Part shown: positions 1-12,407 of the stretch, piece by piece
Layout: each line of letters opens with the position of its first letter
Position numbering within the stretch: the first letter of the stretch is position 1
DNA from: Dolomedes plantarius
Lineage: Eukaryota; Arthropoda; Arachnida; Araneae; Dolomedidae
Length of the DNA stretch: 64,000 nucleotides
NCBI GenBank assembly: GCA_907164885.2
Contig: OU015496.1
Location: 183,777,874-183,841,873 of the forward strand
Reading direction: 5' to 3'
Notes under the pieces: model-generated
Databases searched by the model: none
What the model was told of the DNA's origin: nothing
What the model saw: only the letters and a program-made list of their open reading frames with translations
Translations under genes and position numbers: made by a program

Positions 1-354
1 AATAGGTGCAGTGGTTCTGGAGATTACCCTCCACTTACAAAATCGCCCTCTCTTTATATATAAGTATAGATTCGAAGTTTCTGTAATTTATCAACACCAC
101 ATAGACCCCAGTAGAATGAAAGTGGGTGTTACGATGTAAAGAAGGATTAGTAGGGGTGGCATAATCTTAGGAGTAGATAAGAAGGAGGGCTTAGAAAAAG
201 TGATGAAGGAGATAACATTAAGAGAAGAGTTAAACGAGGGTTATAAAGTAGAGTTACCAAGGAAAAGGGAGCCATAAATATAATTGTATGCAGTGTAAGT
301 AATGAATACGAGAAATGTGAAATAGTAAAGAAGTTAAGTGATCAAAACGCAGAA

Positions 355-1609
355 TTGGAAGAAACACAAATCAAAGTCGTCACAAAATACAAAACTAATA
401 GAGCGACGAATTGGGTTTTTAACATAAGTGAATATGCTACAAATGTTGCAAGTTCGTCCATCCGGCGAGATATTGCAGATCGAGTAATTTCGAGTCGTTG
501 CAGATTGAGTAAGTTCCCCATTGCATTAAGGCAACAGATCAAAACATGGAAAACTAGTCTACTAACTAAAGGTTTAGAAGAGTGTGTAGGAGAATTAAGT
601 GAGTATCTCGAGCGACTCTGTCACGAACATAGGAAGAATAGGGTAAAACTAACTGGAAACGCTTATTGGTGGAACCCCAAGTTAAACACCATCAAAAGTG
701 AAGTCAGGGCATCGAGAAGACGCTTCCAAGCAGGAAGAGAAGCTAATTTGAGAGTACAATACGAAATCATATTCAAGAAGGAGAGAGCGAATTATAGGAA
801 AGAAATACTATTAGCTAAATGATCAAAGTTCAAGGAGTTTTTAGAGAAAGTAACAGTTAAGGACATCTTTGGGGGAGTCTACACTATTATTAACCTTACT
901 ATTAAAGGGAAAAGTAACAAAAGAGTAATTGAAGAGGTTCTAAAAGACCTACAAGGTGAAATAAAACAGAGAGAGGAGGAAATGGATAGAATCCTAGTGG
1001 AACATCACTTTAGGAGAGACAACAGTGAGGAAACACCGAGAGGAATTGATAGTTATGAAGTACAACAGTTAAAAGATATAGAGATTAGTAAAGTACTGAA
1101 TGACACGGACAGCGCAAGGCAGCAGGATACGACGGAATAATGCTAAGTATTATAACAGGTGAAATATAGATAAACAGTACTTATTGGACTTGTACAATCG
1201 TTGTCTGAAGGAAAGGGTATTTTCGAAGTTATGGAAGAAGTCGGCGGTGATTTATTTTCCGAAAGAAGGAAAAGATCTGATTATTCTGTCTGCACACAGA
1301 CCTATATGTTTACTGCCGATGATTGGCAAAGTCTTAGATAGATTAATCACTAATAGATTAATAGAATATTTGGACGTAAAGGGAATCTTGGAAGGTGCAC
1401 AATATGGTTTTCGAAGAAATAGAGGAACAATAGATGCCTTAACATAGATAGTCAGAACGGTTAAGGATAACAAAAATAATAAATATCATACATGCCTTAT
1501 CCCGTTAGATATAAAACAATGCCTTTAACCCTGTAAGAATAAGTAGGATTAAAGACGAGATAGATATACTGGAAGTAGATAACTATCTTAAACTAGTGGT
1601 TAGCCCGTC
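355..1609 (+). pseudogene. R1/jockey-type LINE, 5' part (endonuclease tail and first half of reverse transcriptase)
   Basis: Two conceptual segments are visible. 355-822 has the linker that follows the LINE endonuclease, with the motif YWWNPKLNTIKSEVRASRRR (residues about 103-122), a pattern typical of R1/jockey-like elements. 1184-1447 is the start of the reverse transcriptase: a KSAVIYFPKEGKD stretch, then RPICLLPMIGKVLDRLI and EGAQYGFRRNRGTIDAL, the usual fingers/palm lead-in. Coding similarity can be followed with frame breaks to about 1600 (ISRIKDEIDILEVDNYL) and stops. The matching second half resumes near 9.85 kb in the same orientation, so this is one LINE split by later insertions. 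Stops and frameshifts make it inactive. The start of the element lies left of position 1 or is lost. Confidence 0.8.
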
Positions 1610-2099
1610 AAAAATGACGTGTTAATTTTAACTTTTATCAATTTACATCTGCAAAGTCAATAATATTTGTATACTTAAGAGCTTCTATAATTCCTTTTAT
1701 TTAAATTATACACATTTTAATTATTTAAAATTATGCAATATCAGCACTATTATTATCCATTTAAGATGCAATTTATTTTTAAATTTAAATAAAATCTGAA
1801 CTCCACATAATGGCATCACTTTACTTAATTCTATTACATGTATCGATTATGAAGCATTAAATTCTGTCTGCTAACATATACCAAACGTAACTATTGTAAA
1901 AATAGAAACATTATGAAATAAGAATTAAATATTGGATTAAAGTGTTTATAAAAATAAAATATTTTTTTAAAATTATTTTTTTTTCAGTATAATGATTTTT
2001 ATTTTTTTGAAAATACTTCGCGGTGAACCACATTTCTTGTGAAATATCTATTGTCATTAAAAATATTCCTTGTATTTCCGTTGGTTTTATGTAATTTTT
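1610..2099. other. AT-rich junction between LINE half and Helitron remnant
   Basis: About 490 bases of AT-rich DNA with no coding potential I can defend. It begins where LINE similarity stops and ends where the helicase C-terminus of the Helitron begins. The segment GTCAAAAATGACG near 1607 resembles the end region of the TTAA-flanked MITE at 10598-11160, but too little is conserved to call a second copy. Confidence 0.4.
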
Positions 2100-4559
2100 C
2101 CTTTTATCTGGATTTTTGGATATCGAAAATGCTACATATAGTTGCCCATGTGAGTAAACTGGCTCTTCCAAATTAATTCCAACTTGCTCGAATGTTTGTC
2201 CTGAGATTTGTTTATGGTCATGGCGTATGCTGGAATTATAGGAAATTGTCTTTTCTTCAGTACGAATGGTAGTTGAAAATCATTTGGAGATAAGTTAATT
2301 CTTGACAAGAAAACAGTATCACCACGATTGCAATCTGAAATTATTTTTGCAGATATAAAATTTTCTTTCAATTCAGTGATTGATAGTCGAGTGCCATTTC
2401 AAAGTCCTATTTTCGGGTTTAAATTTCTTAGCAACATGATAATTACAGCCTTCTTTATATAATTTATGTGGGGGCATTCCTGATGGAGTTAATTCATGCA
2501 GAAATTCAGGAGGATAATTAAGTGCATCGTTTGGATCTTCAGATTCGAATGAATCTGAGCTGTAATATATGTGACAATCTCCATTTAGTTTAGAAATTAT
2601 AAAATTATTCATTTCAAGAGTTTTCTTGTTGGTCGGAGCTAAAATGACTCTCCTTTCAAGTTCTTTTATTTGCAAGTTTTCAATGTTTTCGCTGTAAATT
2701 TCTTCAATCATTTTTTTTTCAGTTATCATTTCATGTGGGATTTCTATTGAATTCGACGATAATCCTTGTATCTGTGACAGACATCCTGATCCCATATTTA
2801 ACAGCCACATGTTGTGTTGAATTTGTCCTTCGCATCGCATATTTGTTGTGAGTGTTAGGTGAGTGAATATGTTCCAAATGGGGCTAGATTTTATACAGAT
2901 TTCAATAACATCTGTTGGAGTACCTCTTTGGACTACTAGAAGTGTTTGCCTGAAATCACCTCCGATCACAATAACTTTTCCTCCGAAAGTCCTGTTGATG
3001 TTCATAATTTCACGTAAATCTAAGTCAATACTGCGTATTCCATATTTTGTTAGCATTGTAATTTCATCAATGATGATGAGCTTTGCTTCACGCAGATTGT
3101 CAGCTTCTGGAGATGATGTTCTTATTGATTAAATAGATGTTTCGATAAGAGGAACTGGTAGCTGGAATCCACTATCAACAGTTCATCCACCTTTTAGATG
3201 TGTTGAGGCAATACCAGTTGTTGCGAATTGTAGTGCAATTTGTCCTCTTCCTCGAATGAAAGAGAGTAGAGTTAATTATAGATAAGTTTTCCTGAACCTC
3301 CTGGACCATCCAAATAAAAATATCTGTTTTCATCACTTGTGTTGTCAATACATAATGTAATTTTATTGAAAGCGTCAAGTTGTTCTGCATTATGTGATCT
3401 TAAGAGTGTTTCTGCTTCTTTTTTTTCCTCACATTGGTTGTAAAGTAAAACTTTAATTGCGTTTCCTGTTGGAATTGGAAGACTTAATGAAGCGCAAGAC
3501 AATCCGTGTTGTATAAGTGTAAAGTTGATATCATGTAGTGCTAAGTTTAATGCATCTGCTTCTATGTTGCTACTTAAATATTCGATAGACATGTCATTAG
3601 AGAATTTACTCCACAGCTGGAATGCATTTGTGGGATTACAGAAACAAAGGATAAATGCGGATTGTTTCGGCATTTGATATGCGGAAGTTTCTTGTAAGCA
3701 TTCTATACTATTACTCATCTGAGTCCAATAAATGTCTGTGGAAAGCTGCTTGCTTGAAAGTATCATAAACTATGTTGTCCACATTTCTGATAAATTCAAA
3801 GCTTGTAGCTCCAGGGACATGTAGCAGTAGCATTCTCAAGTAGAACCTTTCTTCTTCTTTAACATTAATAATAAACATTGTTACGACTATCTTGTTTCCT
3901 CCTCTTTGTCTTTTTTGCCAGCTATTACTAACGTAAACATAGTTGTAAGGAAAGTCAGTGTACAATATTTGATGTGCTTCTGGATATCTTTGGTTTAACC
4001 GGAACCATGATTCTAGTTTTTCCGGAATGTGCAGCTTCTAAGGCTTCCTCTTCGTGCCCTGCTTCAAAAATAATGCTTTGTTGATTATGAAGGTGAACTG
4101 GCAGTCTAATCACTGCATGAGAACGGTCATGCATTTTTGATTCAAGCAATCGCCACACTGCTTCCGGTGCACTGACATATCGAGCATCAATACAGTTTGC
4201 TATTTAATTCTTTAAGTTTTCTCCAGCAGTCAAAACCATGTTTGTACAGTCAAATCCTTTGTATATATATTTGCAAATATATTTTATGGCACGGAGAGAA
4301 GTGCAAACTTCCACATTTATATGTGCATTGTATTTCAACAACAGGTATGGATTGTAGGACACAGCGTATCTGTTGTCCATTATAGTTCCTCGTACCTCAG
4401 ATGTTATTCCTGAAGAGCGTCTGCGATATAAAGGATAGCCACTAACATTTTCTGTTGTTTCATTTTGAAATTATTTGGGAAACATTTTCTTGCACTTCAT
4501 GGCTTCCATGCAAGGAGCTAAATAATTGTTTATTCCTCATGGTCCATGCATCATGCATT

Positions 4560-5350
4560 TTTTAACAACTAGCCGCTGCGCGACCAGCATGGTCGCTTTT
4601 GCAAAACAACTCAACTGAAAGTAACATATGTAAGGAATGTTACCATTACCTTTCATCACAAATATACGTTGTTAAGGGGTATTCTCCATAAGGCTGATTC
4701 TCAAACATCGTGATTAAAAAATACGAATTTCCATTACTTCAGATCAGAGTTAAAGATAAGACTCAGAAGCCCAACACCAATGATTTTAAAAATTACACCC
4801 CTCTCTGTACGTATTATTTTTCAAAATTAATATATCTACACTTTATCATTACATCAAATAAGAAATTGTTGGGGAAAAAGTTTTTCACTTTAAAAATGGA
4901 GTAAGAATTCAGCAAGTACTAAAATATAGTGTGGATTACATCGCTCTCTGTGTGTACTATTGTTCACAATTCAGATATCTACACTTAATCATATCAAATA
5001 ATAAACAGTTGGGAAAATTTCTTCCACTAATCAACTTAAAAATGGAGTAAAAATTCAGCAAGTACAGAAAAAAGTTTAGAAAATTAACTATTACTGGCTG
5101 TAAGTTGCTATGCCAGAGACGGTTAAGCCTAACCTCGCGATCATTTATGCTCTCTTATTCACGCATCTTTCTTAATGAATTATTTCTTCTTCGCTTTCTT
5201 TTTTGCGACTGTTCCCAATTTTCACTTGATCGTGCAGCTTGCTTTCGAGAATTCCTAATTTCTGTGCGTAAATCCATGTTGACACGCGGTTGCAAATTGC
5301 GGACGGCCGCTAATGTTTACATCTGGTAGTTGCAGCCGTTGCCATTCGGA
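4560..5350. repeat. Insertion in the Helitron Rep region with a 140-bp tandem duplication
   Basis: The Rep similarity is interrupted between the HUH region (above about 5385) and the downstream DNRYAVSYNPYL-like region (below about 4560). Inside the gap, 4790-4925 and 4932-5067 are two diverged direct copies of about 135-140 bp; both end in a segment like AATGGAGTAA-AATTCAGCAAGTAC. The right part (5105-5330) encodes on the minus strand a short lysine/arginine-rich peptide beginning MDLRTEIRNSRKQAARSS, which resembles basic N-termini of some Helitron proteins, but this is weak. Origin unknown. Confidence 0.5.
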
Positions 5351-6069
5351 GTGTAGAAATATCGTCGATTTTTGTGCCGCATACCTACGCGTTTTATATA
5401 TATAGATTTCATGCAAACGTGGATTCAGAAAACAATCTGGAATTTCTGTACACTAAAAACGATCAATATGTTCATCCGATGAAAACTTGCCTTCGGCTCT
5501 TAAAACAATTAAAATATGTGCATGTGGAAGTCCCCGTTTTTGAAATTCTATCGTATAGACATGAGCTACTGATTTTCAAGTACACCAAGAACTGTTAGAT
5601 CTTCCATAAGTGATTTTAACTTCAATTTGAAAACTTGAGCCACCAAATCAGGGTGGTCATATGTCTGTTCTCCTGGTCCTTCGGAAATTTTCGATGATTT
5701 CCTGCCACTTAGGATTTGCTGTGAATGTAATGAATATATCTGGTGTACCGTGTTTGGCGAAGATGGACATAGCATCAGCGCACCACTCTCTCATATTTCT
5801 GGGTGATCCTTCAAAAGATGAAGGCAAAATAACCGGAATTCCAGCTTGCACAGAATCAATTTCAACAGCATTTTCAAGATGGTCTGAAAGTCATTGGTAG
5901 GGTTCAGTTCTTAATTGTTTCTGGTGTGTTCGGATGAAATTTAGATTATTTGCCTGAAGATAAGAATCAACAATCTACTGATGTGTTAGTTTACCCGCAC
6001 TGATAATAGGATTGAATTTATCTCTGACTGCTGTCAATGCAGCTTTGTATTGAAGCATAGCCACGTTTA

Positions 6070-6255
6070 GGGCCTGTTCACATAGGAGTCCGTTGCGTTG
6101 CGTTAATGAAAAGATGACGTTGGGACGCAAATAAACCAATCATAGGCCTCCAAGCGAATAGCAATGAAATTTTCTACGCCTATGATTGGTTTATTTTCGA
6201 CTCAACGTCATATTTTCCTTAACGCTACGCAACGGACTCCTATGTGAACAGGCCC
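6070..6255. mobile_element. Harbinger-like MITE in the Helitron Rep gene
   Basis: A 186-bp palindromic element. Its ends are GGGCCTGTTCACATAGGAGT and the reverse complement, with imperfect pairing for about 60 bp per arm. It is flanked by TTA on both sides (6067-6069 and 6256-6258). A 3-bp TTA/TAA duplication with GGGCC-type termini is the signature of PIF/Harbinger non-autonomous elements. Rep-like coding is found on both sides, so it inserted into the Helitron after that element arrived. Confidence 0.85.
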
Positions 6256-7107
6256 TTACTCTAGTTTGATTTCCTTGTGCTCCATCTTATGTCTCTCAAC
6301 TCCAGTTAGGTTGGCAACAACACTCTCCGTATGGAAATAAAATTGGGTAAAACACTGGTTCCAAGTTTGGGCTGAGGATGTTAATATTGATGAATGGTTG
6401 CTGAGGAATTTCAGGATTTAATGGATAAGCGCGTATGTCACGTTTGAAAGGCGGCTCTCCATCACTGTTGACAAAGACCATTGCAATTTTATTTGAAGTA
6501 GGAGCGTTATACCTGCGCGGTTCTGAACGACGGTCTTGTCTGAAGACCATATTTAAAACAGGAATAGATTCACCTGCCTCATAGGCTTTTTCCTTTGCTC
6601 TAGCTTGAACCTCACGAAGCATGCGGTATGTATGAGATAGGCGATTGTGCTCTCTGAAGAAGCGATCGATCTGATCAAGAACATGTGTTTTGCATTTCTC
6701 CTTGGCTGGATGAGTTACACGGATTTCTGTAGCCTGGGTACTATCTATAACATACAGTTGAGTATACTGCGGATCTTGGCCATTCAGTGGTTGAATGTGA
6801 CTTGTGCGGTGACAAATGTGACCGTGAACTTTAGAAACATACGGTCCTCTTGAGTTTAAATCAACTATTTGGGCACTCACAGATGCAAATGAAACAGCAC
6901 TCTTGAAATTTCGAATGTTTTGACGAAAATTTTTTTAGTCCTGATGGTCTGGATTATTCATTAATTCGCGAAGAAAATTTGGATAATTCAATACATTTCC
7001 ATCATCATCTATGGGTCTCTGTAATCTCAATCTTCCTTTACGGTAACAACTTGAAAATTTTCCGTAGAAGGACGTTCAGTAGAAAAATTTCTTGAATTGC
7101 AGAACTG

Positions 7108-7541
7108 TCAAATAACATTCATAGCTCCACAGTTGTGTGTTTCTACTTGAAACTCATTGAAATTCAGTGCTTCAAAACGAATAGATTGGCTTTGGTGCTC
7201 TTGGACTAAGCGATGAGCAGCAGCATCTGCATGCCGACGTGCTTCAGATTGTTCAGGAGTCTCTCTAACAATGCGAATGCGATGAGCTGTAGCGTCTACT
7301 CCATGGCGTAATTGAGATTGTTCCGGAGTCTCTCGTTCAATACGAAGACGATGAGCTGCAGCGTCTGCATCCCTCCGTGACCGAGAGTGTTCTGGAGACT
7401 CTTCAGAAATGCGAAGGAGATGAGCTGCAGCATCTGCTGCACGTATTCGGTTTAGCGATTCCTGACTTTGTCTTGAAAACCATCTAGATTTCCGTTCATT
7501 GGCTTTCGACGCTTTCTAGCAATGGGACTTTCAACATTCAT
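7108..7541 (-). pseudogene. Repeat-rich N-terminus of the Helitron protein
   Basis: Read on the minus strand from about 7490 to the stop at 7108-7110, one frame stays open and encodes tandem 23-24-residue repeats. The core is DAAAHRLRI followed by ETPEQS, seen three to four times (SEESPEHSRSRRDADAAAH, ERETPEQSQLRH, VRETPEQSEARRHADAAAH). Arthropod Helitrons commonly begin with charged repeats of this kind. A possible ATG at 7541 is in another frame, so one frame change separates start and repeats. Below 7108 the similarity continues in broken form (PIDDDGNVLNYPNFLREL) into the domain at 6296-6880. Confidence 0.6.
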
Positions 7542-8636
7542 TTTAAATGCAATACATTGCACTGTAAGTAAATTTTCCAGTCTCTAAATAATTAATACAT
7601 TAACTGCGGTGGAAAAATTTAACTTAGTTTGTTGGGTGACTCACACATATTCTGCTTAACAATCCATATTTATTTCAGTTTTTACAAACACCTTTTTAAC
7701 ATCTACTATCAATACCAGCATAATTTATAGAACAGTAGAAGATACCATCAGCTGTTTTTAAAATTAAAAATCGTTGCCATTCTGCAAGCAAAAAATAATC
7801 TAAATTGATGCGCGTTATAAAATAAAATTATAACGCAAATATAAATAACAAAAAATAGTTATTTAGTGTGCTACCAGCGAAGCCACTACAAGTTGTTTCA
7901 TAATTTCAATTTATAAATGAACATGCGCCGAATATAAACCATTGAGGTGTACGGTATTTTACATTTAAAGATGTTACAAGTTGAAAAATCTAATATATAA
8001 AAATGAAAATTTGTCTGTCTATAATTGTATAGAAATCCACAGTTTACGAGCAGCGATCGTGAAATTTTACATTCAGGCGTCTTTAAAAACAGCCGAGAGA
8101 CTTAAGAACTTCCAAAATCGAAATTAATTACCATCAATTTTTAATTAATAAAAAACCAACAAATTTTGAAACTAAATGTAAGCTGTTACTCTTTGTGGAA
8201 TCACCCCTCTGAATATGGCGTCCACGTTAGGGTTAGCTGGCAAACAGCGAGTGAAAAGATAAAAATAAATTAAATCAAAATGTTTCAAGTCATATTTAGA
8301 CTAGAATAATAAATGAAAATAATAATTTTTCAAGTCAGATTTTATACTCTAAAATAAATCGGATCCAACGGCATATTGACACTCTCACACGCGATAGAAA
8401 ATTCGAATCAACCACGCTAAGTGTCACGAGATCTTTTTTAATCGCTACTGCAATCCCCCTCGCTTATGTCTTTGTGTCTATTGAAGAGTTAAAGATTAAG
8501 CTTCTATTCTGCTAACTTATTTCTGACTTAAAACTCCTCTTACTCCATAAATACATGTATATTCACCAACCCATAGCAACTTTCCAGTAATCTTAGTAAG
8601 AATATTTTTCTATATCCTCAATAAAGTAGCATGTCA

Positions 8637-8701
8637 CCGTGGCGCATTCGGTAAAATCGTTCATTTACTAGGCTCCACGATCCGGGTTCCAATGCGGATC
8701 G
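8637..8701 (+). repeat. tRNA-like segment inside Helitron copy 1
   Basis: An A-box-like GTGGCGCATTCGG is followed about 40 bases later by a B-box-like GGGTTCCAATGC. The corresponding minus-strand segment of Helitron copy 2 (16540-16606) keeps a better B box, GGGTTCGAGTCT. No complete cloverleaf can be drawn, so this is a tRNA-derived relic, not a functional tRNA. Confidence 0.55.
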
Positions 8702-9360
8702 TACAAATTTTGCTAAACCTGTATTTTCAGCTTTTTTATGGAGGCTTTTTTATTTCATTTTTTAAATTATTATTATTATTATTTTTATTTATTATTTTTT
8801 TAATTAATTTAATTTAATATTATTATTTTTAAAAATTATTATTTTTATTTTATTTTATTTTTCATATTATTTATGTGTATAACATTTCGTATACATTTTT
8901 TCTATGTTATTTATACTGTGTTTAGTTTTTTAATGGATTTTGGTAGGTTTATTATAAATTTATATATTTTATGTTTTACTTTTCAGGATTTTTTGCTGCA
9001 ATGATAAAGGCTAAATATTTTCTATGTTATTTATACTGTGTTTAATTTTTAAATTGATTTTGGTTAACAAACATTCGACAATTTGACATTTTTACTTTTC
9101 AGCTTTACTTTTCAAAATTCTTTACTTTCCTAAAGACAATTTGATATTTTTCCTTTTCAGATTTTAATGGTTTATTATAAATGTATATATTTTATGTTTT
9201 ACTTTTCAGGTTTTTCTTTCCTCCAATGATGAAACGCTAAATCTAGCTGAATTCTGAAGAAATTATTGTAAATTTATGGTTTTTTATGTTGGGTTTTCTT
9301 TTTATTCATGCGAATAACATTTCATATGCTTTTTATTCTATGTTATTTATACTGTGTTTT

Positions 9361-9492
9361 CCGGAAAATAACAGAAATATTGGCACTTCGGAAATATTGG
9401 TGTTGAAAGATAAGAACTGCAGAAACCATGCATGTATTTTTACGGATAAACCACACCAGGTTGTAAGCTCGGCATACCTGCATAAAAATAAA
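9361..9492. repeat. MITE fragment inserted in the Helitron between 52-bp direct repeats
   Basis: This block matches the interior of the TTAA-flanked MITE at about 10870-10991; both contain AACTGCAGAAACCATGCATG and GATAAACCACACCAGGTTGT. The Helitron sequence immediately before it (9309-9360, starting TGCGAATAACATTTCATATG) is repeated immediately after it (9493-9544). The insert has no TIRs, so transposition of the MITE does not explain it. Confidence 0.75.
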
Positions 9493-9839
9493 TGCGAATA
9501 ACATTTCATATGCTTTTTATTCTATGTTATTTATACTGTGTTTAGTTTTTAAATTGATTTTGGTTAACAAACATTCTTAAAATCCCGGCATCGCCGGGTA
9601 CTTCAGCTAGTATTTTTATATATTTTGATCGAGAGGAAAGTATAATACAAAAATATTTCAACAATTAAAGCTTAATTTCCATTTATTTTATTTTTAAAAC
9701 GCGGTAATTAAAGTACATTTGAATATAGCAACAAAAAGGAAAAAGCGTTCCAAACAGAGAGATAGATCTGTGCTATTAATGTTTGTTTATTAATATTCAT
9801 AATTTTAAAATATCTGACCAATAGATCGGACTTGCTTCG

Positions 9840-12066
9840 GAGTAGCGGAGTAGCGGAGAATGGATTTACAACATTGGTGTCCCGGAGGCTTCGTCTTTGG
9901 ACCCGATATTGTGGCTGATAATTATAAATTAACTACTTAAAAATGATGATTTAGAAGGAGGAACTAACATACAGGCCTTTGCCGATGATATATTAATAAT
10001 CAGAAGCTCAGTTACACATAACTTTAGAGATTTAGCGAATAAACCTTTAGATAAATGCAAGGAATGGGCAGATAATAATAGATTAGAGTTCAGCTTAGAA
10101 AAGTCTCAATATATGATAATCTCATACAATGGTGAAATCACACGCAGACCCACAATTAAATTCTTGGGGGAAAATATACAATGCAATAAGGAAATCAAAT
10201 ACTTGGACTTAGATGAAAAACTGAATTTTAATAATCACATAGCTGAGAGAAAAAGCGTTCAAATTTATGTATAAATTTAACAGACTACAAAAGAAAACTT
10301 GGTCTTAAAACATAAAATGTGAAAGAAATATACAACAGAGTAATAGAGAAGATCCTACTGTATGGAATACAGGCATGGTATGAGGACAAGCGAGTAATTA
10401 ACATGAAGTTACGACAGCTACAGCGACTATTCTTATTAGTAATTATTAAGTGTTATAAAACAGTATCTACGGATGCCCTGGCGGTCCTTGCAAGTTGCGT
10501 ACCTCTAGGTCTGAAGACTAAAGCAGAGTGTGACCTATATAAAGTATACGTAGAATGAAGGGAAACACGCCTGGGAAACGCGGTATACAGTGCTTAATAC
10601 TAGAAAGACGGCTGCCGTCATTTTGGCGGTTTCGGACATACTATTGAACTCTATGTCTGTATTTATGTCCTCAAGCTTCTGAAATTTTATGACTTATTTT
10701 CTAACTTTACGTGAAATATGCACACACATTTACAAAATTATATTCGATAGTAAAGAGGGGGAGAAAATGTGTTGTATACCTACTAAGACTGAAATCCGTC
10801 AATTTGAGGGTAATATAGAAAACAGGCAGAAATCTTTAAAATAATTCCGGAAAAATGTTAGTCACTTTTCGTCTCTTCCTCCTTTTGAAAATAACAGAAA
10901 TATTGGTGTTGAAAAATAAGAACTGCAGAAACCATGCATGTATTTTTATGGATAAACCACACCAGGTTGTCAGCTCGGCATACCTGCATAAAAATATATC
11001 TAAATATAAACTAATTTATTATATATTGGTATGAAATAGATCAAAATTTAAAGTATATAACCATTTAAAAAACATTAAATATTTTAAATTCTTGATTTTA
11101 TTTTTAACAGTCAAAATGACGGCGTTGAGTCAGTAAGAAAAAAATTCCCGCTTTCTAGTGTTAAAATTGCGAAGTCAAGAATAACAAGATACGCATATTC
11201 AGGGACATGATCACCTATAAATGGACGTATAAAATAGAAAACATTACGGATACAGTATATTACACTGATGGGTCTAAAACAGAGTGGGCGCAGGTTGCAT
11301 TAGATAGGTCGGTAATGGGAGAGCTACAATATTGAAGGAGAGATTATCAAACCACGCCACATCCATCAGTGCAAGAATTAGAGCAATTAGGCTGCACATA
11401 GATGACGCTATACATAACATAAAAGAAATAGATATCGATAGTGATTCTAGGGACGCCTTACAGGCAGTGAGGGCAATAAGTTACAAGGGAGAATTAATAG
11501 AAAATCTAAAGGAATATATACAGGAAAATAATATAGAAATCAACCTACACTGGGTGAAAGCAGAATCGAGTAATGTACAAAAGGAGGAAATGGACATCGA
11601 GGCTAAATTAGCTACCGAATTGGACCAGACATGTGGAGACTATAAATTCACAAGAGAACAATTGGAATCAAAGATCAAAAAGTATTATATAGGAGTGTGG
11701 CAAGACCAATGACATAGTGATTTAGGGAGACAGGTACATGCAATGTATCTCGAAGTAACTGCGAACATAATAGCTGGGGACTTTCTCATCAATCAAGCCA
11801 TCACGCAGCATGGCTGCGCAGGGCAGTATCAAAATCACTTCTTCGGGAAGCCCAGTGCCTACGGGTGTGGGCACAATCAAACCATGGAACACTGCTTGTT
11901 TGAATGCAGCAACTGGAGGGAAATAAGAGCTAAACTCCCAAGTGACATATCAAGTTGGCCGATGAACCCCTTTTTCAGCGATTATTACAGTCGCAAGTTT
12001 ACTAAAGCTGTGGTTCAAGACCTTATGAACCAGGACTATCCGCTACTTGGTAGCCGAAACTGCTAA
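9840..12066 (+). pseudogene. R1/jockey-type LINE, 3' part (RT second half, RNase H, C-terminal zinc motif)
   Basis: Resumes the LINE broken off near 1609. 9875-9915 encodes GVPEASSLDPILW, then AFADDILIIRSS gives the RT catalytic box with the two aspartates. 10319-10558 is the thumb region (LQRLFLLVIIKCYKTVSTDAL). 11262 onward is the RNase H start (YTDGSKTEWAQ), and 11332-11712 continues it (DSRDALQAVRA, INLHWVKAESSNVQKEEMDI). 11743-12066 is the C-terminal domain with HGCAGQYQNHFF and CGHNQTMEHCLFECSNWREI. RT-RNase H-terminal zinc motif is the architecture of R1-like LINEs. It is broken by stops, frame changes and the MITE at 10598-11160. Confidence 0.85.
10598..11160. mobile_element. piggyBac-like MITE inside the LINE
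   Basis: A 563-bp element flanked by TTAA on both sides (10594-10597 and 11161-11164). Its inverted ends are TACTAGAAAG and CACTAGAAAG, close to the CCCTAGAAAG-type ends of piggyBac, followed on both sides by a CCGTCATTTTG-type subterminal motif. It contains no transposase. It interrupts the LINE between the thumb region and RNase H. Confidence 0.82.
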
Positions 12067-12407
12067 ATTTTCGAGTTCTATACCCAGTGCCGTAGCCCAT
12101 ATACGGATTCTACGAACACTTAAGATTTGTGTTGACCTATTATTCAGTGAAATTCGGCTATTATAGGACACTGGTCTTGCCTAACCATTGGCGTGGTTAG
12201 AGCGAGCGCAACTGAGTTGTAGTTCATGTTAATGATAAGTTATTGTTATATGTGAGTATGTTGTGTTAGTTATACAGTTAGTTAATTAAATTTCTTGTAT
12301 TTATTATTTGGAGGCAAAGGATAGCTCATTTTTTGTAAAGGCACGAGCGTTTGCCTGGCTCCGAGTAAGGAGCAACTTCTGTTATTTGTTCATCTATATC
12401 TATTAAA
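12067..12407 (+). other. LINE 3' tail, non-coding
   Basis: About 340 bases after the last LINE stop codon, probably the 3' untranslated part. I see no poly-A tail; the sequence runs directly into the Helitron end at 12408. Confidence 0.4.

Larger units (their letters stand above)
2100..7107 (-). pseudogene. Degenerate Helitron Rep-helicase polyprotein
   Basis: Minus-strand remnants occur in the order of a rolling-circle Helitron transposase. 6296-6880 is the Helitron-like N-terminal domain (GPYVSKVHGHICHRTSHIQP, then PQYTQLYVIDS). About 5600-6050 holds the Rep lead-in (FITFTANPKWQEI), and at about 5508-5545 the HUH motif appears as FQKRGLPHAHIL. 3955-4700 gives the post-Rep region (DARYVSAPEAVWRLLESKMH). 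The Pif1-like helicase follows: Walker A GPGGSGK at about 3280, then VIGGDFRQTL and LTTNMRC at 2850-2990, AYAMTINKSQ at about 2200, and SHGQLYVAFS at 2110-2160. Many frameshifts and stops plus two insertions (about 4560-5350 and 6070-6255) make it dead. Families of this kind nick and transfer single strands with Rep and unwind with the helicase. Confidence 0.88.
7989..9610 (+). mobile_element. Non-autonomous Helitron, copy 1
   Basis: Starts with TCTAATATATAAAAATGAAA at 7989 and ends with a GC hairpin (CCCGGCATCGCCGGG, about 9585-9599), ten bases, then CTAG at 9607-9610. The flanks are A (7988) and T (9611), as expected for Helitron insertion between A and T with no target duplication. It has no coding. 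The 3' subterminal module (TTATACTGTGTTTAGTTTTT, then TTTTGGTTAACAAACATTC) occurs several times inside it, at about 8908, 9025, 9345 and 9525, so the element grew by repeated ends. It shares both termini with the copies at 12408-17240 and 48607-51587. Confidence 0.88.
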
